Positions 53,301-64,000 of a stretch of DNA of 64,000 nucleotides are shown in pieces. Positions within the stretch are counted from its first letter, which is position 1. Each line of letters begins with the position of its first letter. A model generated the notes under the pieces. It was not told the DNA's origin. It saw only the letters and a program-made list of their open reading frames with translations, and ran no database searches. The translations under genes and the position numbers were made by a program. The stretch comes from Colius striatus (Eukaryota; Chordata; Aves; Coliiformes; Coliidae): assembly GCF_028858725.1 (NCBI RefSeq), contig NC_084759.1:90020889-90084888 (forward strand), given 5' to 3'.

Positions 53301-56300
53301 GTGCCATTTTACCAAGTTGAATACATAAGGATTGATGTTAGGTATAATTAAATCTAAATAATACGATTAGGAGTTATGGAGAAAAGCTGCAACATCTTCA
53401 CATTGAAACCGCACAGTTATTTACAAAGCAAACCCTGACTGAAATTCAGTATTATGCTTTTTGACATTAAGGTCACTAAAATTTATTCTTTCAATGCTTT
53501 ATAAACAGAAAAGCGTGAGAAAAGTTTTTAATAACACAAGCATACTTTAAATCTTAACATGGCATTTAGAATATTGGTCTGAAGAATTTAGATAATGCTT
53601 TCCAAATGCTTTTAAAGCTTGAAAAAATACACTGAAAGATTGCTATCAGCATAAATAATGTTAATCGTCAGCGTAAGATCTACAGAAAGAATCGAACTCC
53701 CTCTACATCTGAGAAGCACAGTCATTCCTCTTTGTGCAAAAGTAGTGCAATTAAGCATTAAGTAAGAAAATTTGGGAAACAAGTTGGTCAGCAGTTTCTG
53801 TCTTTTGGCCAGCTATGTAACCCAGCAGAAGTGACAGGGTATACTACTACAGTGATAATGGATTTCTAGTAAATATTGTGTAAATATCGTATCTCAAATC
53901 CAGAGAAGCTTTCATCATGTTATCTAGCAGTACACTGTAAAAATTATAACCTATTCAGACTTTCCTTTAAGAATGGGTAAGTCATGCTTTGAACAACAGT
54001 ATAAAGGTAAGTCAGATCCACATTGAACAGTCCTCCCCTGCAAACTCCTTTCAAGCAAGGAAGGTTGGGAAAACGGGAAAGTTCACAGAACCACAAAATG
54101 GTAGGGTTTGGAAGGGACCTCAAGAGATCAATCCCCTGCTAAAGCAGGTCCATCTAGATGAGGTCACACAGGAACACATCCAGATGGGTTTTGAAAACCT
54201 CCAGAGAAGAGGACTTCAGAACCTCCCTTGGCAGCCTGTGCCAGGGCTCCCTCACCCTCACAGTAAAGAAGTTTTTCCTTAAGAGGAAATTTTTGTGTTC
54301 CAGTTTTGTCTACTACCTCTAGTCCTATCACTGGACACTAAAGAAAAAAGGGCTGCCGCACGCTCTTGACATACACCTTTTAAATACCTCTAAGTATTAA
54401 TAAGTTCCGCAAGGTAAAGTTCTAAGTGTAAGGCTGTCCATACTCCAGTAGCCACCAGAAGCATGGAGAAGGCAAATCTAAAGCAGATCTAGATCTACCT
54501 TTTCACCCATAGCTCTTCTGTGGTTTCGGATTGTTTCCTGATCCCACTAGGCCAAAATACTTGCTCAGAACAGCTAACAGTTGCATTCTAGCAAGGCTCC
54601 TTCACCTCAAATCCAGTTCTACATATATCTTAATTTATTTTACAGAAAACTACTTTCACAGCCACAAAAACCTGACATCTCCAAATCCCATTAACTTGTC
54701 CCAATACTTTGAAACAGTGAGAAATGGAAAAAGTTAGGTCAGTAGGTAGTTCAAGTTATACTACTGAACTTAACTTCTTTCTATCTTGAGATACCTGCTA
54801 CCCCCAAAGGTTCCACAATGTGCGTGTTCAGAGTGAAGCTTCACTCTGAACAATAGAAGATAGAAACTAACAAGGAAAAAAAAAAAAGAGAAAGTTAAAA
54901 TCTTGGGAGTGAAGCACTTCAAATATGCCAAGAATGCTAAGGAAACCTGGTCAGTTCTGTCTAGCTATCCACTTATAGTCAAAAAAGCAGATACATAGAT
55001 TCTTCTTTCAAAATTAAGTTTAAAAAAGGGACCAAAGCCAATAAAAACCAACTAGAATATGAAACAACTAGGAGACATATAGCATACATAACTGCTAACA
55101 CTTTCTCTCTTCAGAGTGTCCATATAAACAGTCTGGACAACGCTCAGAAAATGAAGCAGCTATTAAACACCTGTTGCATTCCTCATTTCACTGCCAAATC
55201 TCTTGTTAATCGAAATCCTGCACCGAATGTCAAGGTTTATGTTAATTAAGAACATTAATCAAGATGCACAAGATGCTCAGACGCTGCACTTAGTTTTCTC
55301 ACTGAAGCACTCCCTACTCCGACATTCCTTACTATAGCACCGAACTCTAGTAAATACTTCCCTATTAAGTGTTATGGAAGTCACGAGATAGAAAGTATTT
55401 AAAGAAAACCCAAAGAACAGAACAAGGTAAGCGAAGCCACAATTCTCCTGGAATACTAAACAGATGCTAAAGTCTCACTTTTGAGAATGCTTGGCACTCC
55501 ACTTCCTAGTACTAAGACAGCAGGTAAATGCCTTTTCCTATTTCACTGAAAAAAACCAAACAAACTATAGAGCAGCAAAATCTAAGGGTACAGAATGAGT
55601 GGCAGTTTACAAAAAACAACCCACAACCAACAGGTACTCAAGGCCTGCTGATTTCCAGCTACTATGTATCTAGAAGTAATGCAATGTGAACAGAAGTGAT
55701 AAGCATTACTGTTTTCAAATACTTCAGTAATTACTGAGAATACTTTTCTTGCTGGCAGAAGAATGGAAAGAAAAAAATGATTACTCCAAGTATTAAGTTG
55801 ACTTAAGAGTGTATATGTAACTGGGAAATTGAGAGAGTTTCGTACACAACACTATGTGGAGGACTGTAATCCATTCTCTGAAGGTGGCATTTAGATGGTG
55901 ACACTCTATTTTCACAGGTGTTTGCTCATGCAAGTTTAGTCTTCCTGTAGCAAAGAAGCCATACGTTCTTGTCTTCTCATTCCTTATGTAATTAAGATGA
56001 ATAATGGGGGCAATTTTAATTCTGACATCTTCTAAATTCAAATATTTGAAACTGAGCTTTGTCACACTTCTTGCAGGTACGTTTACTGCATCCACCAAGT
56101 GAAAAAATATTCTATCACCCTTCACAGTGAAGAACAGGCTATCAACCAAATTTAACCACACAGTCACTAAGGGCAAGAAATGCATTATCATCTAACTTTT
56201 TAATCATTTTTCTCAACGAGCTCAAAGCAGGCTTCATGCAAAGTATGATATATTAATTTATAAGTTTAATTTTTGGTAACAATAATCAAGATTTTTAAAA

Positions 56301-59300
56301 TAAGTTTTGGAAGGTTGACTCAAATGATTGCAAATAGGAGAGTCACCTGTATGTTTTAGCACAAAGACAACAGTCTTCTTTCTAATGAAATGTAACTCTC
56401 TAGACTTATATGAAAAAGACACAAAGGGAATGGCATCACTCAAGCTGTCATAGGAAGCGATACAGCTACCACTTGCCAGCACTATGCTTTTCCTCAGCCA
56501 GTGCTTTTAGTTATTCGTCCATAAGCGTTATGTTCTTTCAACTAGAAAAACATACCTGAGTATTGAATGTTATTTTATTGACCCCTGGTTCCAGTATTAA
56601 GTTGTTGCATTTCAACACATGAGCTCCATCTTCTAAAGTCACCCCGGAGGACATATCCAGAGAACTGCTGCTTTCTTGCCTTCGTAGTAGCATGTGCACA
56701 TTTTTGCAGATAATTCCTGCTGTATTCAAAGAGTTATCTGAGGGACTTCGTTCATACATTTCATATAGTTCCAGTGCTGGCAAATTATTTCTTGACACAG
56801 GAAAGCCTGTAACTTCATTTGGAAAGCTGATAACACCATTGGAAGTTTTGTGCTTAGTGAGCCACTCAGCTGTTTTTCTGTAACTATTTTTTTCAATGCT
56901 GAAGTGAACATGGATAGCCATCTGATCCACTTGGACAGGGATAGGCATCTGGCTCAGCAAAGTCAACTCAATAGACAACTTTCCACCCACATGGACAACG
57001 GCATTTGGAGGGTCGAAATGTAGAGTTTTCAACTGTGCAAAGGAATGCATAGGCAATGTAACTTTTTGACCTGGAAAGATAAATACAGGGATTTTATTCT
57101 CCAGTGCTGCTGGAGACCAGCAAATCTTTTCTCTTAAAAATGTAACCCCTACAATTAAACAGATCAACAAGTTTTCACAATTAATCCTTTCATAATAAAT
57201 CAATACATAGTTTAGATTTATCTTGCATAGAAATGAGACATAAAAGATGCTGAGATTTGTTTTCTAAGTTAAATCTACTACCATTCTAGTACTTGTGCTA
57301 CTAAAGAGAACTAAAACAAGAGATTGTGTCTAAGCAGAAGTTTAACATTTCACTACTACATAAAGTGTTCTAGACAGAGTAGCATAAAGTGACAAACTTC
57401 CCAGAGCATATATATTATGAGCAGTACAAGCTTAAGAAACTAATGATCGGACTGGTGCCTTGAGCCATCAGATTTACATACCATACAAGGATTTCTCATT
57501 CTCTTTTCTAGATTCTAAAAACCAACACTGAGGCAGTATCAAAAGTTAAATAAGAAGTACGCATTACTTATAGTACATCCAACAATCAAGAAAAACTTCT
57601 GCATAAAAATGAACCGTCCTCAGATCTACAGAAGTATTTGGTATGAATTTCAATTATGATCAATATCTGAGGACAAGGGATTATTGAAGCACCAGGAAGA
57701 ATAAAGAGGAAGAATAAAGAGAAGAGGTAGGATGGTCAAAACAATAAGCTGCAAGTGGAGGGGAACAGAGCTAACATCAAAAGAAGTATCACCACAGAGC
57801 TGACATCTACATGCCAGCAATGTAGTGACAAAGTTAAGTTAGGAACTGAAAAAAATCCAACACAAGAGACACTACGAGCTATCAAAACAAAGAAACAGGT
57901 AACTGAAGGAAAACAAAGTATTGAGTAGTAGTTTTACAAATGTTCTGGAGATGATGGTGGTCCTGCTCTGGCATGGGGGTTGGACTAGATCATCTTTCAA
58001 GGTCCCTTCTAACTTTTAAGATTCTGTGATTCTACAACAAGGAAAGAACCATGTTGGTTCAGAAGTTACACACAAGGTAACAAAACAATCAGATCAAGCC
58101 TTCCAATCTACTTTAGGGAAAGATCAGATTTAAGCAGCTAAAGTTTTAAGTATTTAAGAACCAGACTTACCTTGATTCTCCACCTGCTGATTGGCAAAAT
58201 CCAGTATTTCTTGGCAAAAGCTTTTGCGTTCATCTTCTGACAAGTGATTATCACCAGCTAAAAGGCTGCTTGTTTGAAGATAACTAATGAAGTTAAGGAA
58301 ACATGAAGTAGAAACCTACAACATTCAGAAATTTGGCTGAAAACAAGACAGTTCAAGTACTGCTTTTCTAATATTTTAATACAAGACCTGTTTTTATCAT
58401 CACCACACTCTTCCATTAGAAAATAAATGTATAAGAGATTTGTAAGAATTCTGCAGAATCTCAGTCTTTTCAGAACTAAATAACTTATTTACCAATTTTC
58501 TTGGCTGAGAATCTGCCAGTTGTTACAGAATCATTTACCATAACTAAGTCAGATGACATTCTTTATACTTTTAAGCATTGGCGATACAAACACTCATTTA
58601 AGTATTTAGCCAAGGCTGCAATATTACTGGCTCAGATTCTTTAAAAGCATTTCTACTGAAGCAGAAATACGTAAGTGTTTAAAAGTGATGTAAGGATTTT
58701 CAAAGGAGGCAGGCACTTAAAATGACCAAGTCTAATTCTATAAAAACACCAAACAAAGACAACACCACAAAAGATACACTGCAAATTTGAATTTTGCTCA
58801 ATTGATTTTCAGCTACAGTAAGATTCCTAGTATTGTCACTTAGAGACTAAAATACAGGTTGCTTAGGCAAATTAAAAACCAAACAAACAAACCCAACAAC
58901 TTTTAAAAAACACCACTCAAATAAAGCTGTCTTTTCTTGCAATTTCCACAAGAACTGTCCTGCAGAAAGTACTTGGGTCAGCTGATCATCCCAGTTTGGA
59001 ACACTTAGGGGAATTCCATTTATAACTATAGTACCAATGAAAGCAGTACTCTTCCTAAAAACATAAAAAGTAACATAAGCTCAACATTTTGCTATAGTGC
59101 ATAATATCCTGTGTACAGCAACAGTTCAGATTAGAACCACGTTATTTAATTTAACTACCAAATTTAGGCAATAATATATAAGACTACAGTGAAAAGTAGA
59201 ATTCAAATTGTTCTTTTTCTAATGCCAAAAAGAATACAACAAAACACCCAAGACCAGTCAGCAGCATCTTCCTCACACATACTCATCTTGAAAATAGCAA

Positions 59301-61475
59301 CAGTACATCAAAAGAAACAAATACAGTTGTCCTGGATAAAATTAGTGTATCCAGAGAGTATCAAAGCAAAGAATTTGAAGCCTGTCAAACACCAGGGCCA
59401 AAACATTCCCTCAAAGTATTACTTAGCATTTATCTGACATTTACAGAGATTATTTCATTCACTTATTGAAGACTGAGCTTAATCCCATTCCTCTTCTGAA
59501 GCAGAGATTAAAGCCAGAAATAAAAAATAAATAATAGCAAAAAACTTTAAGACACCACAGATGACACCAAAGCCACAATATTTTCATCTTCTAAGCCTCT
59601 GTTTTCACTCTTGGAAATAGTAACCATGACAAATACCAGAAGAGTCCTTGCTAGATCAGACACAGAAAAAAAGTGGTAGCACCCTGAAATTAAGCTCCTT
59701 AATACAAGGAGACACTATAATGCCATATTTACCCAATGAAAACACAGTACTACATAACAACATCTACAGTGATGAACTACAAACAGAATAATAAAAAATC
59801 TCTATAGTATCTGCTTAACTAGCGACAAACTTCACATTATTCATGTTACACCACCCTCTAGAGCCTAGATATATTTAAAATGGAGAGTAGAAACCATATG
59901 CAAAAGGTTTTGAGTGAACCAGATGTTTAAAAAATTCCAATGAAAAAATAAATAACCCAACCTTCCCCAAATGAACAGCAACAATGGAAACAATAAATAA
60001 TTCAGCTCTCCGATGTATGGCAGTCTCCTCTGTTAAATACAAGTTAGATATCTATCAGAAAAACAATCAGAAGCATAATTTTCTCTGGTGCTGATTTTTC
60101 TGGCTCCACCTTTTAGAGGATACTTTTCTATTTGCCCAAGGTGTTTCTGACATTCAGCTAACTGTTTTCTCGTATGTGTGACGAGCAATGCCCAGCCCTC
60201 AGCAAGGTACGTTTTCAGTGCTCCTTGAAGATAGACTTCTGCCTTCTGTGGACCTTTCTTCCTCCTTTAAAAATAAAGAAATGAATATAGAATGTTACAA
60301 GAACCTTTGCAGACATGAAAACTATAAACACATTTCCAAAAAGTGGTAATGGGAGAGGAACGTTGCATAGGAATGTAGAACAAGATGCAGTGAACCGTTA
60401 CACTCTCTGTGTCACTGGTAACAGATCAACATTCTGACCTACCTCTGTGGAATTCACCTAAGCAAGCAGAAGTACAATTAGTGTAAACATACCACATCAG
60501 CGAAAGGCTTCCTATACAGATCTACCCTAAGTTAGAGTGAGTGAAGATACCTCCCATAAATGTGATAAAAGCCATCTCAAGCTTCTGACAGTTAACTAAA
60601 GATATGCTTACTCAACAACTTTCAAACAGGAATGGAAATATCAATTTATCACAACACAGCAGTTCCAGGGTAATCTTTAAACCTAACATTATTCCCTCAG
60701 GTGACATTGTTGCAGCTAGAAAATCAGACTGCTTCAGTGAACAAGGTAAAGAAGCATATCCAAGCATGTTTTACAAAAAAAACCCCCACAAAACATTTAA
60801 GACTCCTAAATTCTTCTAAATAAGAAAAATAAAACGGAACAGAAAACTAATGTATAAGGAAAACTGTTAATTTGGAATAAAATTACTGTAAATTTCACAG
60901 AGAAAAACAAACTTTTTGCAAATATAACCTCAATAATGAAACTGATGACTCTCCAAATCACATGTTTTCTGGATTTTTTTTAGGTAGATAGACAGATAGA
61001 TAGATACACATGTAGTTAAGATAACTATAAAGTCTGAAACAAATCAGAAGCCATGTCACAAAGCAGACTGCAGTAAATGCAAAGTTAGTTATGGCCTTTC
61101 TCCGCCCCACTGAACTTTTCTCTCTAGGAGAAGAAAGGATCAAGCTAAAGAGCGTAACATATAAGAGAACTAAGACTTAATATGAGAATCAGACTTTGAC
61201 ATAAAGAGAAGGCCAGTGTTGTTACTCTTTTTTTTTTCTGAAATACAACCTGAAACTCCACGTCTGTTTACATTTTAAAAAATGATAGTTAAAATTCTTT
61301 TTTAAGTGCAGTGTATTTTTTCTCAAGGATTATATTCAAACTTTGCAAAGTTAATGCATAAGACATTTTAAAGATTCATTTACATGTAAAACTCTGCCAA
61401 GTCCTTTCCCACAAGCTTAGCTGAACGAATCCTTCCAATATTTGTGTACATTTCGATGGTGGCATGGGACAGATC
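41386..61475 (-). CDS. TRAPPC10: TRAPPC10 (TMEM1/Trs130 homologue), C-terminal 800 residues, 13 coding exons; 5' part beyond the window
   Basis: Coding exons in order: 61475-61384, 60264-60124, 58283-58171, 57070-56556, 52634-52493, 51356-51198, 50002-49773, 48551-48451, 48050-47924, 44718-44548, 43218-43041, 42644-42450, 41624-41386 (TGA). The 2403 nt encode 800 residues; human TRAPPC10 is about 1259, so about 460 N-terminal residues are missing. The first exon here enters at [20 protein letters not shown] in phase 0. Conserved landmarks are [71 protein letters not shown] and the terminal [16 protein letters not shown]10 is a subunit of the TRAPPII tethering/GEF complex (Rab GTPase activation at Golgi and endosomal membranes). 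This half contains the beta-sandwich C-terminal domains. The intron 58284-60123 is U12-type, the others are GT-AG U2-type. The intron 44719-47923 carries a long CR1 element. No disabling change is seen. Confidence 0.96.
44349..44405 (-). mobile_element. Short CR1 3' tail in a TRAPPC10 intron
   Basis: ATCACAGAATCTCAAGAGTT then GGAAGGGACCTTTAGAGATC; only the last 55 nt of CR1 remain. Confidence 0.85.
45139..47835 (-). mobile_element. Long 5'-truncated CR1 LINE with decayed ORF2 (endonuclease remnant and reverse transcriptase)
   Basis: About 2.7 kb of CR1 in the same orientation as TRAPPC10, inside its intron 44719-47923. In minus-strand order there is the end of the APE-type endonuclease ([12 protein letters not shown] near 47300), a linker, then reverse transcriptase blocks: [26 protein letters not shown]-like, [20 protein letters not shown] and the catalytic LADDTKLGG (near 46000). 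Then comes the CR1 tail, with CAGAATCA-type octamers at 45139. The reading frame shifts at least three times and has stops, so it is dead. Intact CR1 is about 4.5 kb, so the 5' end is missing. Confidence 0.93.
50325..50694 (+). mobile_element. CR1 LINE 3' fragment in a TRAPPC10 intron
   Basis: Antisense to TRAPPC10. It closely matches the copy at 14800-15377 through the GGACAAGGGGCAATGGGTAC block and ends GGTTCTGTGATTCTGTGA, so both belong to one subfamily. Confidence 0.92.
54083..54410 (-). mobile_element. CR1 LINE 3' fragment in a TRAPPC10 intron
   Basis: CACAGAACCACAAAATGGTA is followed by the GGAAGGGACC block, then the GGCAGCCTGTGCCAGGGCTC block and CTCTAGTCCTATCACTGGAC. Confidence 0.9.
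54825..54852. repeat. Perfect 28-bp palindrome
   Basis: TGTTCAGAGTGAAG is followed immediately by its exact reverse complement, centred on an AAGCTT site, in the TRAPPC10 intron 52635-56555. There is no spacer. Confidence 0.95.
55793..56482 (-). other. Two in-register open frames of unknown nature in a TRAPPC10 intron
   Basis: Minus-strand frames at 56482-56258 (74 residues) and 56191-55793 (132 residues) are in the same register, separated by about 65 nt full of stops. They lie in the intron 52635-56555, sense to TRAPPC10. The longer one has an ordinary protein-like composition (e.g. [20 protein letters not shown]) but I recognise no family and it is not CR1. It could be chance, an old exon or a decayed repeat. 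Confidence 0.3.
57953..58034 (+). mobile_element. Short CR1 3' tail in a TRAPPC10 intron
   Basis: TGGTCCTGCTCTGGCATGGG runs to AAGATTCTGTGATTCT. Same ATTCTGTG tail type as the copies at 14800 and 50325. It ends about 140 nt downstream of the 58171 splice donor side. Confidence 0.88.
58284..60123 (-). other. TRAPPC10: U12-type GT-AG (minor spliceosome) intron of TRAPPC10
   Basis: The exon ending HLGQIE+AA is followed by GTATCCTCT, a U12 GT-type 5' splice site. The intron ends TTTCCTTAACTTCATTAG, with the branch motif TTCCTTAAC at 58292-58300, about 9-10 nt from the AG. There is no normal U2 polypyrimidine tract next to the AG. Joining AA to TTATCTTCA restores [11 protein letters not shown], the conserved TRAPPC10 sequence. 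Confidence 0.92.
60984..61006 (+). repeat. Imperfect GATA-type short tandem repeat
   Basis: Runs of AGATAGA-type units (GTAGATAGACAGATAGATAG) in a TRAPPC10 intron; short and interrupted. Confidence 0.7.
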
Positions 61476-64000
61476 CTGTTTAAAAGAAAATAAGCTATTA
61501 TAAGCTTTACATATATTTTTAGTAGCTATAAGATACTTCACAAACTCATAACCAGTAACTAAGTTACTATAACAAAATGACCAGAATGAGTCATGGTTTA
61601 GATTTTCCATTGCCCCCAGTATACATTATAGAGTAGTTTGTAACAGATCATCATCCTTTTTTCTACAGCTGGTCATTATCCCATAACAGTGTTATAAATA
61701 GCAGAAGGAAAAACGTCTAGTAAGAATTAGATAAGGGAACTCAAAACCACCAAAATAACAGACTGGATGCAGCTTCAAGCACTTCTTTACATTTGAATCC
61801 TGGTTTTTTGAAAGCACTTATTTCCCAGTGACTATATGCCACCAGATTAGCACTGCAGGATTGTGTAGTGTATCGTTCCAGCATAACTTAGAACAATATT
61901 AGAGCTCGCCACAAAGACTCACAACCAATACTTCAGAATGGAATCAGCTATATGCAGAATGCAACACATGATTCTTTCACTAAAGCTGCACACAATACCA
62001 TCACGCATAGGAAAGCTTACAGTATGTAAATATAAGATTAAAAGCAAAATGCTAAGTTACAATGAGTATTTTCCCAATATTTAAAGTGACAAAAGGAATT
62101 TTGATTGAAGCTATGCAATCCGAAACTGAAGTTTCTCAGGCATCTTTAAGCTTAATTTTTAATACAGCCACACACACTGTCTACATGTCACCTTCCTCAC
62201 CTTGTCTTAAACTTGTAACAACAGCAATAAATCCTTCTCACAAAATTAGCAGTTACAACACACACTGTCATTGCAGTTTTTTAACTTTAAAACCACTTTT
62301 TTTCTCAAGTATATAATAATCTGTGGCCAGATACATAAAAAACATAGCCTCTTCTCACTGTCAGAAACCTTTCATAGAAGCACATTCTTCTTCACCTAGT
62401 GTATCAAGAACTACTCTGTCCTTCAAAACAAATTGCTTAAGAGCTTCCAAGTGCCTAAATATTTTGCAGAGTATCTGTCAGAAAGCATCTGTTCCTATGT
62501 GGCAGGAAAATGATCTAAAATGAGCTCCTGAAGCCTTTGTTAGGCTTTTTTGGAATGGTTTTTATGCACAGCCTAGAAAAATCACTTCTTTTTTCCAAGA
62601 ACTCATAACAACATCCTACAGTAAACTAAGTGATCACTCTTTAACAGATTAGTATAACCACTGAGGTCTTAAATACCAGCTACACATACAAATGAAAATC
62701 CAATTCTCCCAAAATTAGGATAAAAGTCAACATGCTTGTAAAAGATTTGACAAGTTCTATAAAAGATTCTGAAGTCGTTGCATGAGACTAGCCATTGAAT
62801 GAGAAGAAAGCCTTTTCTGGTAATAAAAGCTCATCACTTCTCGCTTTCAACATGTCTGAAAAGCTGCATTTTACTTTCCAGACTCATTAAAATTTTAAAT
62901 GCAAATAATTAATCTTAGCTGTGTCTGGAAATTTTAACTAATTCAATGTTCTTCTCTACTTTATAACCGTATTAAAACACGGGTATCAATAAATTGTATA
63001 TTTATGTGATGACTGCACAGAATTAAATCTTTCATATGATATCTGATATCTGAATTTCTGTTACATAGAAACGCAGTCAGGAATGCAAACAGGAACACCA
63101 ATTTTTTCATTGGCAAACTCTGCAGATCCCACTTAGCTTCTTCAGTTTAGGAAGATAATGGTGAATTTAGCAGAGACTTTCAAGTGCAAATTGGAACTGA
63201 ATATGTAAGAACAGTAAGTAGTCTTATAAAGAAATGAAATATAAAAATTAAACCTGGAATCTTCAGACAAAATCTTTTGAGAATTCTTCTTTCAATAAAA
63301 CTTATTTGTAATAAAGTAATGACTAGTTTTCAGATTAAAAAAAGACAAAATTTGCTCAGTTTTCCTCCAACTTTTCCCCAGAAAACTTCAATGGCAGTAT
63401 TGCAAATATAACAAACTTCAGGGGCAAATTATTTAAGGGGAAAAAAAACAGGAAAAAAACAAAACAAAACAAACAAACAAAAAGAAAAACCACAAACAAA
63501 AAAATCCCACAAAACAAAACAAAAACAGAAAAAAACCAAAAAAACAAAAAAAAACCCAAAACCAAACCCCCAAAAACTAAATTCACTCTTGTGACAGTCA
63601 GGATTTTTTGGCTTATTTCATCTTTTATTAAGAAAATCAAAAGAGCATTACAATGACTCTTCATTAAAGCAGATGTCAGGAAATAACCATGCATATTAAA
63701 GCATAACGAGAATTCTAATGTTTCTAATGTATGCCAGGTCCAACTCTATTATCTACAGATATCCCACAGTTTATATAACAAATTTGACAGCAGAACTTAA
63801 ATCATGTAAACACCCCTTGCAAGATGCAAGTCAAAACTGTTTAAAAGGAAGTTGAACTCACACATCAATATTCTTCTGGGAAAGATTCAAATAATTTTGA
63901 ATTTGTGATACTGGAATATGATAGCCATGACATTTTTTTAATAACCAAGTATACATACTATGCTTCTATGACTCTATGATACTTACATATAATAACCATA
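61476..64000 (-). other. TRAPPC10: Part of an upstream TRAPPC10 intron
   Basis: Follows the acceptor of the exon starting at 61475. The preceding exon should end with the conserved residues before DLSHAT (EKHYL in human), and no such exon is found up to 64000, so it lies outside. The interval is AT-rich, with an A/C-rich tract near 63430-63583 and no CR1 copy that I can see. Confidence 0.65.
63430..63583 (+). repeat. A/C-rich low-complexity tract
   Basis: About 150 nt made almost only of A and C, with many AAAAC and CAAA units and very few G or T, in an upstream TRAPPC10 intron. On the transcribed minus strand it is a T/G-rich tract. The phenylalanine-rich frame at 63356-63694 is a by-product. 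Confidence 0.9.

Noticed and set aside
58171-58315. Longer TRAPPC10 exon using the AG at 58316-58317
   Set aside because: Joined to the upstream exon it shifts frame and meets a stop; the AG at 58284-58285 restores the conserved protein and has U12 signals.
63356-63694. 112-residue Phe-rich minus-strand frame
   Set aside because: It is the complement of the A/C-rich tract; the composition is an artefact.
63987-64000. End of an upstream TRAPPC10 exon before a GTAAGT donor at the window edge
   Set aside because: The 14 nt would encode WLLY or similar, which does not match the conserved residues expected before DLSHAT, and the nearby sequence resembles CR1-like ATTCTATG units.

Overview
The window is vertebrate genomic DNA, almost certainly from a bird. 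The evidence is split genes with GT-AG introns, two CpG-island promoters, and many CR1 LINE copies with the avian 3' end (a GGTTGGAAGGGACC-type segment next to short ATTCTATG or ATTCTGTG repeats). There is nothing prokaryotic: no operons, CRISPR arrays or plasmid features. I cannot name the species.

Three protein-coding genes lie head to tail on the minus strand, in the order TRAPPC10 - PWP2 - GATD3 along the direction of transcription. This matches human 21q22.3. TRAPPC10 (61475 down to 41386) is partial: the last 13 coding exons give 800 residues, and about 460 N-terminal residues lie beyond 64000. PWP2 (38978 to 19884) is complete, with 21 coding exons and 911 residues. GATD3 (C21orf33/ES1 homologue; 17055 to 9891) is complete, with 7 coding exons and 259 residues. 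I checked every exon by splice dinucleotides, reading phase and codon count, and all three frames close without gaps.

Region by region: 1-9.9 kb is intergenic or 3' flank with CR1 fragments and no convincing exon. 9.9-17.1 kb is GATD3, and 16.4-17.3 kb is its CpG island. 17.3-19.9 kb is a spacer that probably includes the PWP2 3' UTR. 19.9-39.0 kb is PWP2, with its CpG island at 38.4-39.4 kb. 39.4-41.4 kb is the probable TRAPPC10 3' UTR and a short spacer. 41.4-61.5 kb is TRAPPC10, and 61.5-64 kb is an upstream TRAPPC10 intron ending in an A/C-rich tract.

The genes do unrelated housekeeping jobs: Golgi/endosomal trafficking (TRAPPII), early small-subunit ribosome assembly (UTP-B/U3 processome), and a mitochondrial DJ-1/PfpI-like protein. 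They share no obvious pathway.

The best finding is two minor (U12-type) introns of different subtypes. The last GATD3 intron is AT-AC (ATATCCTTT at the 5' end, TTAC at the 3' end). One TRAPPC10 intron is GT-AG (GTATCCTCT at the 5' end). Both carry an identical TTCCTTAAC branch site. Retention of the GATD3 intron would stay in frame and give an 83-residue alternative C-terminal tail. I did not find a wholly undescribed system. Other points are a 2.7-kb decayed CR1 with reverse transcriptase remnants inside TRAPPC10, inverted CR1 copies within one PWP2 intron, a perfect 28-bp palindrome, a strong G-quadruplex motif, and an unexplained pair of reading frames in a TRAPPC10 intron.
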